A DNA stretch of 64,000 bases from Rosenbergiella metrosideri (GCF_022602565.1 NZ_JALBCV010000004.1:62001-126000), one strand, 5' to 3'; counted from the stretch's first letter, positions 9,334 to 19,433 are shown. Program-made: numbers and translations. The notes: generated from the sequence alone by a model not told the origin.

Positions 9334-9993
9334 TTATTGAGCCGCTTTCACTTGAATCGCTACTCGACGGTTTTGGTCACGACCTTGGGCGGTATCATTG
9401 TTTGCTTTTGCATGCTCTGCACCTTGACCATCAATGGTGATCTTGGAGCCGTCAACGCCATGTTGGGTTAACCAATCTTTAATCGCGTTAGCACGTTGGC
9501 CCGAAAGAGGTTGGTTAATAGCTTCAGTGCCCGTGCTATCCGTAAAACCACGTACCACGATATTATGGTCTGGATGTTGACTAATTAGGGTCGCCACTTG
9601 ATTTAAAGACTGCTCATCGGTAATTGACGGTGTCGCATTGCCGGTAGCGAAGCTCACTTGGTCTAAATCGATCCATTGGCTATCGTCGTTTCCTTCGCCT
9701 GCAAAGTAATGTTGCAGGGCAGTTAACGCATTGTCACTGTCGGCAGCAGGTGCTGCAGGTGGCGTAGACTGATCCGTAGCCGCTGGTTGTTCTGCAGGTT
9801 GAGACATTGCCGACGGAGAGGATGAAGGTGCCGGGGTAGCAGCATTATTATTGCGCTGGGTACTAAACCAAATAGCAAGAATAATGATGATGATGGCTAA
9901 AAGTAACCACCAAATTCCTTTGCCTTTCTTCTGCTTAATAATTTGCTGATCAACGACTGGGTCCACAAATTTCTTGTCAGTTTTTTTGTCCAT
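9334..9993 (-). CDS. Membrane-anchored OmpA-domain protein
   Basis: 219 residues: a short cytoplasmic lysine-rich N-terminus, one transmembrane helix (about 28-45, WWLLLAIIIIILAIWF), a Pro/Ala/Ser-rich linker (about 50-90), and a C-terminal OmpA/MotB peptidoglycan-binding domain. The domain has the core motifs IVVRGFTDSTGTEAINQPLSGQRA and GQGAEHAKANNDTAQGRDQNRRV. The helix is uncleaved, so the protein should sit in the inner membrane and reach the cell wall, as in YiaD or MotB relatives. It is the first gene of the three-gene operon; AGGTG lies upstream of its ATG. Confidence 0.85.
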   Translation of the reverse strand: MDKKTDKKFVDPVVDQQIIKQKKGKGIWWLLLAIIIIILAIWFSTQRNNNAATPAPSSSPSAMSQPAEQPAATDQSTPPAAPAADSDNALTALQHYFAGEGNDDSQWIDLDQVSFATGNATPSITDEQSLNQVATLISQHPDHNIVVRGFTDSTGTEAINQPLSGQRANAIKDWLTQHGVDGSKITIDGQGAEHAKANNDTAQGRDQNRRVAIQVKAAQ

Positions 9994-10328
9994 AAATCAC
10001 CTCAATTAATTCAACTCATCATGTAAAGTTAAAAAATAAATAGTTTTCGTATTCCGTAAACTTAATATTAATCCTAGAACAAGCTTGCATTAGATCAAGA
10101 AACAAAAAATTCACTTTGAGGTCTTAGAAATCATAACTCTATGAAATCAATAATAGCTTTCAGTAAAAGATATTTAAAAAAAAATTAAGTTAAGAATTAT
10201 CTGCATGGTTAAAATATTAGAAAAATTAATCAAAAAATGAAGAAAATGAGGGAGTTATTCTCTGTTAGTGCTCAGCCAGCAGAACTGATATAGTCTGCGC
10301 CTTTTAGCGTTCTCATTGAGGAGTACAG
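9994..10328. other. AT-rich divergent intergenic region
   Basis: About 335 bases between the OmpA-domain gene (minus) and the amino-acid permease (plus). It is very AT-rich and should contain both promoters. I see no open frame, hairpin or recognisable operator. Confidence 0.6.
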
Positions 10329-11576
10329 ATGGCCCCTTTCAACAACGTCTCATCACCATCCAGTGCTTGGGGAGCAATGATAATCTGTGGCACCGTTGCC
10401 GGTGCAGGCATGTTTACACTGCCAGTGGTGATGGCAGGTGCTTGGTATAGCTGGTCAGTCTTAATGTTGGTGGTCAGTTGGTTCTGTATGCTGTTATCCG
10501 GGTTGCTGTTTATGGAAGTGAGCCTCAACTTTCCACTCGGTGCCGGTTACGATACACTGACCCAAGCACTTACCCCTAAATGGTGGGGAAGGATCAATGG
10601 CCTGAGTATTGTCTTTGTGTTGGGTATCCTGACCTACGCTTATATTTCAGCGAGCGGTCCCGTATACCAACAATCCTTAAATACGCTCGGCCTTGGTTTA
10701 AATGGCGCTGAAGCCAAGGGATTGCTCACTGCAGTGGTCGGGCTTGTTGTCTGGCTAGGGACTAAAGGGGTAAGTCGGCTTATCACCCTATGCCTGGTGG
10801 CTAAGCTTTTGCTGTTCTTTATGCTATTCGGTGGACTCATCCGTCATGTTGACCTCTCACAGCTGCTGACGCCACGAGACCCTCTCCCACATCCTAAAGC
10901 CTATTGGCCATTTTTGTTAGCGGTGGTGCCCTTCTGTCTGGCCTCTTTCGGCTTTCACGGCAATATCACCGGCCTAATCAGCTACTACCAAGGTAATGAG
11001 CGCAAAGTTAAACGCGCACTGATTGGCGGAACCTTATTTGCGCTCGTAATTTACCTATTCTGGTTAACCTGTACCATGGGCAATATCCCGCGCCAAAACT
11101 TTCCGGAAATTAGCCGCCAAGGTGGCGATATACACGCGCTGATCCAAGCAATGCATGACCGAATTCCACAAAAATCCCTTGGGCTGCTACTGGATATCTT
11201 TTCGCACTTCGCGGTGATTTGTTCTTTCTTAGGAGTGACTGTCGGACTCTTCGATTTTGTCGCCGATAAGCTTGGTTTTGCTGACAGTAAAACGGGACGC
11301 GCAAAAACCGCGCTGATCACCTTTTGTCCACCGTTAATCGCCTCGATCCTATTCCCTCAGGGCTTTTTACTGGCCATCGGTTACGCGGGGCTTCTGGCAA
11401 CGTTGTGGGCACTCTTTACGCCGGCGCTGCTGGCATGGAACGCCCACTCACGCTTCGCACAGGGCAAACCTCGTCGTCTGCGCCATCAGGTCGCGATAAC
11501 GCTGGTTGTCGTGTTCGGTTTACTCAATATCGTCGCCTGGGTAGGTAGCCAACTGCAACTTTTTCCTCTATTTTAG
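10329..11576 (+). CDS. mtr: Aromatic amino acid permease, Mtr-like (HAAAP family)
   Basis: 415 residues with 11 predicted membrane helices. Its segments match the tryptophan-specific permease Mtr closely: ICGTVAGAGMFTLPVVMAGA, SWFCMLLSGL, ILTYAYISASG, VPFCLASFGFHGN, TMGNIPR and FAVICSFLGVTLGLFDF-like. The agreement is better than to TyrP. It should import tryptophan, possibly indole, by proton symport. GAGGAG lies just before the ATG. It appears monocistronic; no TrpR or TyrR operator was recognised. Confidence 0.8.
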   Translation: MAPFNNVSSPSSAWGAMIICGTVAGAGMFTLPVVMAGAWYSWSVLMLVVSWFCMLLSGLLFMEVSLNFPLGAGYDTLTQALTPKWWGRINGLSIVFVLGILTYAYISASGPVYQQSLNTLGLGLNGAEAKGLLTAVVGLVVWLGTKGVSRLITLCLVAKLLLFFMLFGGLIRHVDLSQLLTPRDPLPHPKAYWPFLLAVVPFCLASFGFHGNITGLISYYQGNERKVKRALIGGTLFALVIYLFWLTCTMGNIPRQNFPEISRQGGDIHALIQAMHDRIPQKSLGLLLDIFSHFAVICSFLGVTVGLFDFVADKLGFADSKTGRAKTALITFCPPLIASILFPQGFLLAIGYAGLLATLWALFTPALLAWNAHSRFAQGKPRRLRHQVAITLVVVFGLLNIVAWVGSQLQLFPLF

Positions 11577-11650
11577 GGATATGTGCTCACCGCTGAGCAG
11601 AGTGATTGACCCGCACTATACTTATTTGAAATCTGCATTGGGGGTCTATC

Positions 11651-13378
11651 ATGTCTGAACGTTCAGTCGCTTCACTCATCATTGAACAACTTGAAAGAGC
11701 TGGTGTGCAACACTGTTATGGCGTTGTCGGCGACACGCTAAATTACATTACCGATGAAATGAGTCGCAGTAGCATAAAGTGGTTACACGTTCGTCACGAA
11801 GAGGTTGCAGGCTTTGCTGCTGGAGCTGAAGCCTTAATGGCAGATAGATTAACCGCTTGTGCGGGATCCTGCGGCCCCGGTGGCTTACATTTTATTAACG
11901 GTCTGTTTGAAAGCCATCGTAATCGCGCACCGGTTATCCTCCTTGCCAGCCAGATCAGTAGTGAACTGCTTGGTAATGACTTCCCGCAAGAGGTCGACTT
12001 CCTTTCCATATACCAAAGTTGCTCGGTATTTTGCGAACAGATCCTCACCGCTGACCAAGCTCCTGCGGTGATCCGGCGTGCTTGCCAAGCAGCGCTCAAT
12101 CAGCGTGGGGTCGCCGTTGTTGTCGTACCGGTGGATATCAGTAAAGCGAAAACACGCGCCGTCAGCCAAACGATCTGGCAGCCCCAACCTCAATTAATTC
12201 CAAATTCTCATGAACTGCAAACGATTGCCGCACTACTGAATAAAGGGAAGCGTGTCGCAATTTATGCTGGCGCGGGTTGTGAGGGAGCACATGATGATTT
12301 AGTCGCTTTAGCTGGCAAGATCAAGGCGCCGATCGTCAATACCTCTCGAGGCAAAGATTTTATCGAATACGACAACCCCTATTCTGTTGGAATGACGGGG
12401 ATCTTTGGCTGCGAGGCAGGATTCGAGGCAATCAAACAATGTGACGTCTTATTACTGCTCGGCGCAGACTTCGCGTGGTCGCAGTTCTACCCAGATAACG
12501 CAACCATCATCCAGATAGACCAACAGGCGACGCACTTAGGCCGACGCCATCCCATCGCCTTCGGTGCCGTAGGCCGAGTCAGCGATACCCTCAGCGAACT
12601 GCTTCCGCTGATCGACAGCAAGAGTAACGATACGTTTTTTCAGCAGATTGCTAAAGTGCGCGATGAATCCGTTAAGCGTCGCCATAAAGAAGAACAGCGC
12701 GCGACCGGCCACCCTATTCATCCACAATATCTGGTAAGCCTACTTAACCAGCATGCAGCCAAAGATGCGCTCTTTACCGCCGATGGCGGGTCAGCAATGG
12801 TCTGGCTTTTACGTCATATCGATAGCTTAGGTACCCGCCGGACTCTCGCCAGTCTGCTACATGGCACGATGGCCAACGCAATGCCGCAAGCCATTGGCCT
12901 ACAAGTCGCTTTTCCTGGACGACAAGTCATTGCCCTCTGTGGAGATGGGGGATTAAGTATGCTTCTGGGCGACCTCTTTACGCTGGTCCAGGAAGAATTA
13001 CCGGTAAAACTGGTGGTGATCAATAATGGGTCATTAAACTTCGTCGAGCTTGAACAGAAAGTCGAAGGATTACTCGATCATTACACCAAACTGAAAAATG
13101 ATAACTTTGCCAAAGTTGCCGGTGCCATCGGCCTCTACAGCCAGAAAGTGATAGAAGCCGAAACCTTGGAAGATGCCATAGCACGTTTTCTGGCTCACCC
13201 TGGCCCCGCACTGTTAGACGTCCATACCCATCCTAATGAGCTGGTAATGCCGCCTGAAATCTCGTTAACACAAGTGGCCGACACGGCACTGTACGCAACC
13301 AAGGCACTGTTCCATGGCCGGTTAGCCGATGTCGCCAGCTTTGTAGGGAGTGAGATAAGTCAGAAGTTCGGTAAATAA
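11651..13378 (+). CDS. poxB: Pyruvate oxidase (ubiquinone-dependent)
   Basis: 575 residues (E. coli PoxB has 572). It oxidatively decarboxylates pyruvate to acetate and CO2 at the membrane, passing electrons to ubiquinone, with ThDP and FAD. Visible are the N-terminal catalytic glutamate segment RHEEVAGFAAGAEA, the central FAD domain and the ThDP motif CGDGGLSMLLG...INN about 26 residues later. The C-terminal region after about 550 should hold the lipid-binding peptide. It is a single gene between mtr and proP; a hairpin without a T run follows at 13397-13423. Confidence 0.95.
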   Translation: MSERSVASLIIEQLERAGVQHCYGVVGDTLNYITDEMSRSSIKWLHVRHEEVAGFAAGAEALMADRLTACAGSCGPGGLHFINGLFESHRNRAPVILLASQISSELLGNDFPQEVDFLSIYQSCSVFCEQILTADQAPAVIRRACQAALNQRGVAVVVVPVDISKAKTRAVSQTIWQPQPQLIPNSHELQTIAALLNKGKRVAIYAGAGCEGAHDDLVALAGKIKAPIVNTSRGKDFIEYDNPYSVGMTGIFGCEAGFEAIKQCDVLLLLGADFAWSQFYPDNATIIQIDQQATHLGRRHPIAFGAVGRVSDTLSELLPLIDSKSNDTFFQQIAKVRDESVKRRHKEEQRATGHPIHPQYLVSLLNQHAAKDALFTADGGSAMVWLLRHIDSLGTRRTLASLLHGTMANAMPQAIGLQVAFPGRQVIALCGDGGLSMLLGDLFTLVQEELPVKLVVINNGSLNFVELEQKVEGLLDHYTKLKNDNFAKVAGAIGLYSQKVIEAETLEDAIARFLAHPGPALLDVHTHPNELVMPPEISLTQVADTALYATKALFHGRLADVASFVGSEISQKFGK

Positions 13379-13396
13379 CACGTCAATTAATTATTT

Positions 13397-13423
13397 ACTT
13401 CCCAAAGCGACGCGTTGGGAAGT
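13397..13423 (+). terminator. Hairpin after poxB
   Basis: A perfect 9-bp inverted repeat (ACTTCCCAA ... TTGGGAAGT) with a 9-base loop, 18 bases after the poxB stop. No T tract follows, so it may be a weak or bidirectional terminator, or an mRNA-end stabilising structure. Confidence 0.45.
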
Positions 13424-13480
13424 GTAGTGTATGCTTATAACTTTGATTTATTCGGGGTCTTAATTGCTTAAGGGAAGCCT

Positions 13481-14989
13481 ATGCTGAAAATTAAACGAAA
13501 AAAAGTAAAACCTATTGGTCTGAGTGATGTCACCATTATTGACGACAGTCGGCTCAAAAAAGCAATCACTGCCGCCGCCTTAGGCAACGCTATGGAATGG
13601 TTTGATTTTGGTGTCTATGGGTATGTCGCCACTGTCTTGGGTAAAGTTTTCTTCCCTCATGCTTCACCGGGGATTCAGATCATCGCCGCTCTCGCCACTT
13701 TCTCCGTACCTTTTATCGTTCGCCCGATTGGCGGAATGTTTTTCGGCAGACTGGGCGATAAATATGGTCGACAACAAATTCTTGCCATGACCATTATATT
13801 GATGACGCTCAGTACCTTCTGCATTGGCCTGATCCCTTCGTACAACACCATCGGTATCTGGGCACCCGTCTTGCTTTTGATTGCCAAGATGGTACAAGGA
13901 TTCTCGGTTGGCGGAGAGTATACCGGCGCTTCCATCTTTGTCGCTGAATACTCTCCCGATCGAAAACGCGGATTTATGGGAAGTTGGCTCGACTTCGGTT
14001 CGCTAGTCGGCTTTATCTGTGGTGCGGGTGTCGTCGTGCTATTAAACGCAATCTTAGGTCAAGAGACGTTCAATGACTGGGGATGGCGTATTCCGTTCTT
14101 CTTGGCGCTGCCTCTCGGCCTTATCGGTCTGTACCTTCGCCACGCCTTAGAAGAGACCCCAGCATTCCAAAAACATGTCGAATCACTGGAAGAGGGATCT
14201 AAGCAGGGATTGAGCGAGGGACCTTCCGTTCCATTCAAAGAAGTTGCCCGTAAACACTGGCGTAATCTTGTTTCCTGCATCGGTATCGTCATTACCACCA
14301 ACGTAGCGTACTACATGCTATTAACCTATGTCCCTAGCTACCTCAGCCACGACTTACACTACTCGGAAAACAGCGGCGTATTTATTATCGTCGTGATCAT
14401 GATCGCCATGCTCTTTGTGCAACCGATCATGGGGCTGCTGAGTGATAAGTTTGGGCGCCGTCCCTTTATCATTATTGGTAGTGTAGCGATGGTATTATTC
14501 TCGATTCCTTCCTTTATGCTGATCACCCAGCATAGTTTAGTGGCGCTATTTTTTGGTCTCCTGATCCAAGCCATTATTCTTAACTGTTTAATTGGTGTAA
14601 TGGCGTCGACGCTACCCGCTATGTTCCCGACCGAGGTTCGCTATAGCGCACTCGCCAGTACTTACAATATCTCGATTCTGATCGCAGGTATCACCCCAAC
14701 CCTCACTGCTTGGTTAGTGGAAACGACCGGTAATCTTTATATGCCCGGTTGGTATTTAGTGGTGGTCGGTATTATCGGTGCCATTACCGGAGTTACCATG
14801 CGTGAGACGGCTAATAAGCCTTTATACGGTGGAACGCCTGCAGCCTCTTCTTTGGAAGAAGCAAAAGAGCTGCTGCAAGAACACCACGATGGTATTGAGC
14901 AGCGAATTGAAGATATTGACCAAGAAATAGAAGAGTTAAAACAAAAACGTCGTAACTTAGTCGATCAACATCCAAAGATTAATCACTAA
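13481..14989 (+). CDS. proP: Osmosensing proline/glycine-betaine:H+ symporter
   Basis: 502 residues, colinear with E. coli ProP (500 residues). It is a 12-helix MFS metabolite:H+ symporter, with GNAMEWFDFGVYG, GGEYTGASIFVAEYSPDRKRG and SDKFGRRP. The C-terminal extension (about 455-502) has the heptad-repeat coiled coil (DGIEQRIEDIDQEIEELKQ) that tunes osmotic activation in the E. coli protein. It imports proline, betaine and ectoine under high osmolarity, which fits life in sugar-rich plant niches. A strong terminator follows. Confidence 0.96.
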   Translation: MLKIKRKKVKPIGLSDVTIIDDSRLKKAITAAALGNAMEWFDFGVYGYVATVLGKVFFPHASPGIQIIAALATFSVPFIVRPIGGMFFGRLGDKYGRQQILAMTIILMTLSTFCIGLIPSYNTIGIWAPVLLLIAKMVQGFSVGGEYTGASIFVAEYSPDRKRGFMGSWLDFGSLVGFICGAGVVVLLNAILGQETFNDWGWRIPFFLALPLGLIGLYLRHALEETPAFQKHVESLEEGSKQGLSEGPSVPFKEVARKHWRNLVSCIGIVITTNVAYYMLLTYVPSYLSHDLHYSENSGVFIIVVIMIAMLFVQPIMGLLSDKFGRRPFIIIGSVAMVLFSIPSFMLITQHSLVALFFGLLIQAIILNCLIGVMASTLPAMFPTEVRYSALASTYNISILIAGITPTLTAWLVETTGNLYMPGWYLVVVGIIGAITGVTMRETANKPLYGGTPAASSLEEAKELLQEHHDGIEQRIEDIDQEIEELKQKRRNLVDQHPKINH

Positions 14990-14998
14990 CCCCCCCCC

Positions 14999-15027
14999 AA
15001 ACGGCTACGCTACAGTAGCCGTTTTTT
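14999..15027 (+). terminator. Rho-independent terminator of proP
   Basis: A 9-bp stem, AACGGCTAC ... GTAGCCGTT, with a 6-base loop is followed by TTTTTT. A run of nine C residues (14990-14998) sits between the proP stop and the stem. Confidence 0.92.
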
Positions 15028-15749
15028 CACTTATCATCTCTCCTCAACTCCCACACTCATCCTATTCTATCGATAATAACGATATAACGTTTTAGCGTCT
15101 TTAATGACTCGATAGTGGTCATAAAGGCATCTATTGGTAACCGGAGGAGTTATCGTAGAGCGGCATGCAGGGGCTAAAACCATATAATTAAAAGGTGAAA
15201 GCTGATTTAGAACACGTTTTGTGACCTTAAGTGTTAATAAAAAATTTGCTCGTTTATTTAGATCAAGTGGTTTCCACACCAGTAAATAAAGAGATTAATA
15301 GAATTTTTTTCTTTTATTGGTTGTATATTCGACAAAAAAAGATAATTAGCGACCTATTATTTATTCAGTTAACTATTTTATTATTAATAATGGAATTTTT
15401 GATGAGTTAATGACCACTAATGTCGACTTTAATTAGCTCGCTTATTAATTAATTTTATCGTGAATTTGAAGGAAAAATAAAAAAATAATAAATTACGTAG
15501 CAATGTCTTATAGATTATAATATTACTTAAAAATCAATAGATTGCTGAAGTTTATATAGTAAAACTCATATTTTTATCGCCGCAAAATAGGCTAAAAAAC
15601 AACCTAAATACTATCAATAATCGTTTTTACCTATCAATTAAAACACTTCAATAGTCACTCCATTAAGACTAATCTTAGCTCTCTTTTTATAGTAACTCCA
15701 TATTCGTTGTACAACTTCCCTCTTATTAAATTAACACTGGACTCATAAA
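15028..15749. other. AT-rich region upstream of the pilus operon
   Basis: About 720 bases of strongly AT-rich DNA, with many TTATT/AATAA tracts and no credible gene. A 70-codon minus-strand frame has no ribosome binding site or family resemblance. The composition suggests an H-NS-silenced promoter region for the pilus genes, as is common for fimbrial operons. I found no invertible repeats. Confidence 0.6.
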
Positions 15750-16310
15750 ATGAAAAAAAATACATTAGCAATGTTAATGCTCACTAGTCTCGGGTTATTT
15801 ACCGCTAATAGTTTTGCAGCGGGCTATGCATCAGGTTCCTTACAAGTCAAAGTTAATGTGCAAAGTTCATGTGTCGTCAATACGGCCACAGTTGGCGGAA
15901 CAACCGCAACTGATGCACTGCTTAATTTTGGTAGTGTTAAGAATCTGGTATCAGATGTTACAGCTAATACCAGTACGAGTGGTCAGGGTTTAACCGTTCT
16001 TTGTAGTCCCGGAACTGCATGGAGCTTGAATTTCGATGGTGGTTCCCACTTAAGTGGTAGCCAACGCCGTATGCAAAATAGCGATGGGTCTCAAAATTAT
16101 ATTGCTTATAATCTCTATGCAGACTCAGGGTATGCGACCCCCATCCCTGTCAATACAAGTACTACAGATGCGACCGACTCGGCCTACAAAAATAAGACTG
16201 GAACGGGTGCAGCACAATCGGTCATTGTCTATGGCAAAATTCCAGCGACGGGTCAGATTCCGGTACCTGGTGATTACGCTGATACCGTAACAGTTAATGT
16301 TGTTTTCTAA
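15750..16310 (+). CDS. Archaic (Csu-type) pilus major subunit, SCPU domain
   Basis: 186 residues. A signal peptide ends at about residue 23 (LFTANSFAA), followed by one spore-coat-U (SCPU) domain: SGSLQVKVNVQSSCVVN at the start and DTVTVNVVF at the C-terminus, with the two cysteines expected for a disulfide (QSSCVVN and LCSPGTAW). This is the fold of CsuA/B, the rod subunit of archaic chaperone-usher pili, polymerised by donor-strand exchange. It is first in a four-gene operon with chaperone, usher and tip protein. Confidence 0.88.
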   Translation: MKKNTLAMLMLTSLGLFTANSFAAGYASGSLQVKVNVQSSCVVNTATVGGTTATDALLNFGSVKNLVSDVTANTSTSGQGLTVLCSPGTAWSLNFDGGSHLSGSQRRMQNSDGSQNYIAYNLYADSGYATPIPVNTSTTDATDSAYKNKTGTGAAQSVIVYGKIPATGQIPVPGDYADTVTVNVVF

Positions 16311-16338
16311 TCTTAGTTAACACACTCATGAGGATTGT

Positions 16339-17049
16339 ATGAAGAAGTACCTTGTTAAATTAAGTTTTCTTGCCCTATTGCTCAGTCAAGGTGCTTTTGC
16401 CGGTGCGTTACGTTTATCACCTATTAATATCGCCATAGATGATGATCAACAAGCGACGACATTAACCATTTTTAATCAATCCTCTGAGGCCGAAAATATT
16501 CAAATTAGGGCCTTTGCTTGGACGCAAGATAACCAAGGTAACGATCAGCTTTCGGCCACAAATGATGTGGTGGTCAGCCCTTCCGTTATCGCCATCGCCC
16601 CAAATGGATCGTTCAATGTAAGGATTGTTCGTCAAACCTCCGGGAAAGTCAGTAATGAACAGGCTTACCGTATCGTGGTTGATGAACTACCGAAACCTAA
16701 TGATAGCCGCAAAAATAGTGGTAACATCAATATCTTACTGCGTACTTTATTACCGCTTTTTGTGGGGAATGATGAACTATTAAAAACTCAAGATCTAAAA
16801 ATTGTTAATCATTCAGGGGAATGCCTGTTACAAGTGAATAATAGGGGGCAGCGCCATCTACTGCTTAGCCAAGTCACTGTAACCGATAGCTCGACAGAGC
16901 GTCACTATCCGGTAACCACCAATCCTGTAAACGGTTATCTACTGCCTACCGTAACGAAATATTATGAGATTACAGGCTTAACACACTGTAACGATAATAA
17001 TAAATTACAGATTAACGCCACGATAAATGGTAAGAATTTTAATTATTAA
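16339..17049 (+). CDS. Periplasmic pilus chaperone (CsuC-like)
   Basis: 236 residues with a signal peptide ending near residue 22 (SQGAFA). It has two immunoglobulin-like domains of the PapD type: an N-terminal domain with LRLSPINIAIDD, SVIAIAPNGSFNVRIVR and EQAYRIVVDELP, then the C-terminal domain. The archaic-type GALRLSPI N-terminus and lack of the classical FGL/FGS spacing fit the Csu family. It folds and caps pilin subunits for the usher. It lies 28 bases after the pilin gene, with AGGA before the ATG. Confidence 0.9.
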   Translation: MKKYLVKLSFLALLLSQGAFAGALRLSPINIAIDDDQQATTLTIFNQSSEAENIQIRAFAWTQDNQGNDQLSATNDVVVSPSVIAIAPNGSFNVRIVRQTSGKVSNEQAYRIVVDELPKPNDSRKNSGNINILLRTLLPLFVGNDELLKTQDLKIVNHSGECLLQVNNRGQRHLLLSQVTVTDSSTERHYPVTTNPVNGYLLPTVTKYYEITGLTHCNDNNKLQINATINGKNFNY

Positions 17050-17054
17050 CGCTT

Positions 17055-19433
17055 GTGAAAATCTACCGCTATTTTACTTTACTTGCGTTATTGGAGAGTA
17101 GTCAGGTTTATGCTGACTCTCTTTTTGATCTCCCTACAGCATCCGGTCAAGCGCAGAGTAATAATCAACTTTTTTTAATGACTTCAGTTAATCAAGGTGG
17201 CTTAAACGACCTGATTGCCTGCAGACTGAATGCGGCGGGTGACATTGAAGTTAAGAATAAAGATCTTAAAAAATTACGAATTACCTTACCTAATTATCAA
17301 AATGAGCAGTGGGTCGACTTACGGGGAATTAAAAATCTAACCTATCGTTATGATGCCCCGAATCAAAACCTATTTATCGTCACCGACAGTCAAAACTTAT
17401 CAACCTACAATTTATCCGCAAATTCGCAAGGTGGTGAGACTGCAGGCGAACTCAGCCCCGCAATTAATGCAATGGTGGTTAATTATACCGCTTTCAATTC
17501 AACCACTAACACTAACGGAATGGTTAGCGGTGGAGTAAACCTACTGTATACCACTGGTATGGGCAGTCTTTACTCTAATTCACTGTATAATTTTAGCTAT
17601 AAGGGAAGTAACGATAATAAGCATATCGTTCGCCTAGACTCGGGATGGCAGTATATCGATAATGAAAAAGTTCGAAATTACCTGATTGGTGATTACGTCT
17701 CTAATACGACTGAGTGGTCAAACAGTTTACGTCTCACAGGTATACAAATTTCAAGTGCCTACAGCAAGCGTTCAGATATCATTACGGCCGCCTTACCACA
17801 ATTTTCCGGAAGCGCCGCCCTTCCCTCATCGCTGGACCTTTATGTTGATCAACAAAAAGTCTATTCAACCAATGTTCCCTCAGGCCCCTTTGATATCAAA
17901 TCACTACCCTATGTGAATGGCTCCGATGTGAGTTTGGTGACGACTGACACTAATGGTCGACAGGTGAGGACCGAGGCAAAATACTATTTCTCACCGAATA
18001 TACTGCAACAAGGGTTGAGCGAATATTCATTAGATATCGGTATCCCGCGTTACGATTTTGGCCAATCTTCAAATCACTACGATAATGACGTTATTTTTTC
18101 AGCTGGCAGCCTGCGCTATGGCTTAACTGATCGGTTAACTGCAAGCACACATATTGAAAATAGTAGCGATGGACTTAATAACGCTGGGCTAGGGTTAGCA
18201 AAAAGTTTTTGGGGTATGGGTGTTATCAATGCGGATATTGCGGGGAGCCAATACAAAAACAGTAAAGGTGGGTTAACCCTAGTTGGGATCGAAAGTCGTT
18301 TATCACCGAAGCTTACCGTCAACGCAAGTTACCAAAGAACTTATCAAGACTATTACGACCTTGCACGTGTCTCACAAAAACGTTATCAAGCCTCGACGAC
18401 AAAGGAGTCGAACATCAATACTGTCAGCCCTTATGCGTCGACTATTGCGCGAGGAGGCTTTAATTACCGTCTATTTTCTGCACTAAATATTTCAACCAAT
18501 TACAACAGCATTGCTTATCGAAATGATACTTACCGAACGGTATCGTTAAATCTTAGCGGTAATATAACGAGCACAAATAGCTTCTATTTAACCTTAAATA
18601 AAAATTTGCGTGACAATCATGATGTGAGTGCCTTTTTGACTTATCAATACCAACCCCGTAATGATATTAACTTAACGTCTAACTATAGCAATAATGCTGG
18701 GACGAGTAGTTTACGTCAGCAATTTGATAAGCTATCGACCTCCAGCCAAAATACACTCAATTATGGCGGCTATTACCAGACGGCCAAACACGAGGATAAC
18801 TTTGGCGGCTATGCGAGTGTCAATACTCGATATAATAACCTCACCTTTGACTTCGCACGCGCTGCACAGAATTATCAAGCAAATGGTTCAGCCACTGGCT
18901 CAATCGTTCTGGCAGAGAATTCGCTGTTCTTTGCACAACGTATCGATAATGCATTTACCATTATAAAAAATGCCGGTCCGGGGAGCCATATCATTAATGG
19001 CGGTGTGGATTTAGGTGCCACTAATAATCAAGGGGCTTTACTCGTCTCGGGTGTCACTCCTTACGTTAAAAATAATTTCTATATTGACCCCACTCATCTG
19101 CCTCTCGATTGGCAACCTGTGAGCACCTCGCAAAGTGTCACCACTAGCTACAATCAAGGAACGTTGGTGGATTTCAAGGTAAGAAAAGTGATGTCTGCCT
19201 TAGTTAAGATTGTTGATAGTCAACATCAACCTATCGCACCGGGTTATCAAGTCCAACTGAATCAGGAGTCACCAACTGTCGTGGGTTACGATAGCGAAGT
19301 GTACTTAACCGGAATTCAGTCGCACAACAAAGTCTCTATTGATTTATTAGACAAAGGACATTGCGAGTTCACTTTTGCTTACTCAGATAACACTTCGCCT
19401 ACGCATCCTTTAGGACCTTATCTATGCCATTAA
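17055..19433 (+). CDS. Archaic pilus outer-membrane usher (CsuD-like)
   Basis: 792 residues. A signal peptide ends near residue 20 (SSQVYA). An N-terminal chaperone-binding domain is followed by a 24-strand barrel with plug (QKVYSTNVPSGPFDIKSLPYVNG is the usher signature) and C-terminal domains (KVMSALVKIVDSQHQPIAPGYQVQL). The start appears to be a GTG at 17055, five bases after the chaperone stop and without an obvious Shine-Dalgarno sequence, so translation is probably coupled. It forms the secretion pore and assembles the pilus. Confidence 0.9.
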   Translation: MKIYRYFTLLALLESSQVYADSLFDLPTASGQAQSNNQLFLMTSVNQGGLNDLIACRLNAAGDIEVKNKDLKKLRITLPNYQNEQWVDLRGIKNLTYRYDAPNQNLFIVTDSQNLSTYNLSANSQGGETAGELSPAINAMVVNYTAFNSTTNTNGMVSGGVNLLYTTGMGSLYSNSLYNFSYKGSNDNKHIVRLDSGWQYIDNEKVRNYLIGDYVSNTTEWSNSLRLTGIQISSAYSKRSDIITAALPQFSGSAALPSSLDLYVDQQKVYSTNVPSGPFDIKSLPYVNGSDVSLVTTDTNGRQVRTEAKYYFSPNILQQGLSEYSLDIGIPRYDFGQSSNHYDNDVIFSAGSLRYGLTDRLTASTHIENSSDGLNNAGLGLAKSFWGMGVINADIAGSQYKNSKGGLTLVGIESRLSPKLTVNASYQRTYQDYYDLARVSQKRYQASTTKESNINTVSPYASTIARGGFNYRLFSALNISTNYNSIAYRNDTYRTVSLNLSGNITSTNSFYLTLNKNLRDNHDVSAFLTYQYQPRNDINLTSNYSNNAGTSSLRQQFDKLSTSSQNTLNYGGYYQTAKHEDNFGGYASVNTRYNNLTFDFARAAQNYQANGSATGSIVLAENSLFFAQRIDNAFTIIKNAGPGSHIINGGVDLGATNNQGALLVSGVTPYVKNNFYIDPTHLPLDWQPVSTSQSVTTSYNQGTLVDFKVRKVMSALVKIVDSQHQPIAPGYQVQLNQESPTVVGYDSEVYLTGIQSHNKVSIDLLDKGHCEFTFAYSDNTSPTHPLGPYLCH

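Noticed and set aside
15067-15279. 70-codon minus-strand frame upstream of the pilus operon
   Set aside because: No Shine-Dalgarno sequence, no recognisable motif, and AT-rich noncoding context.
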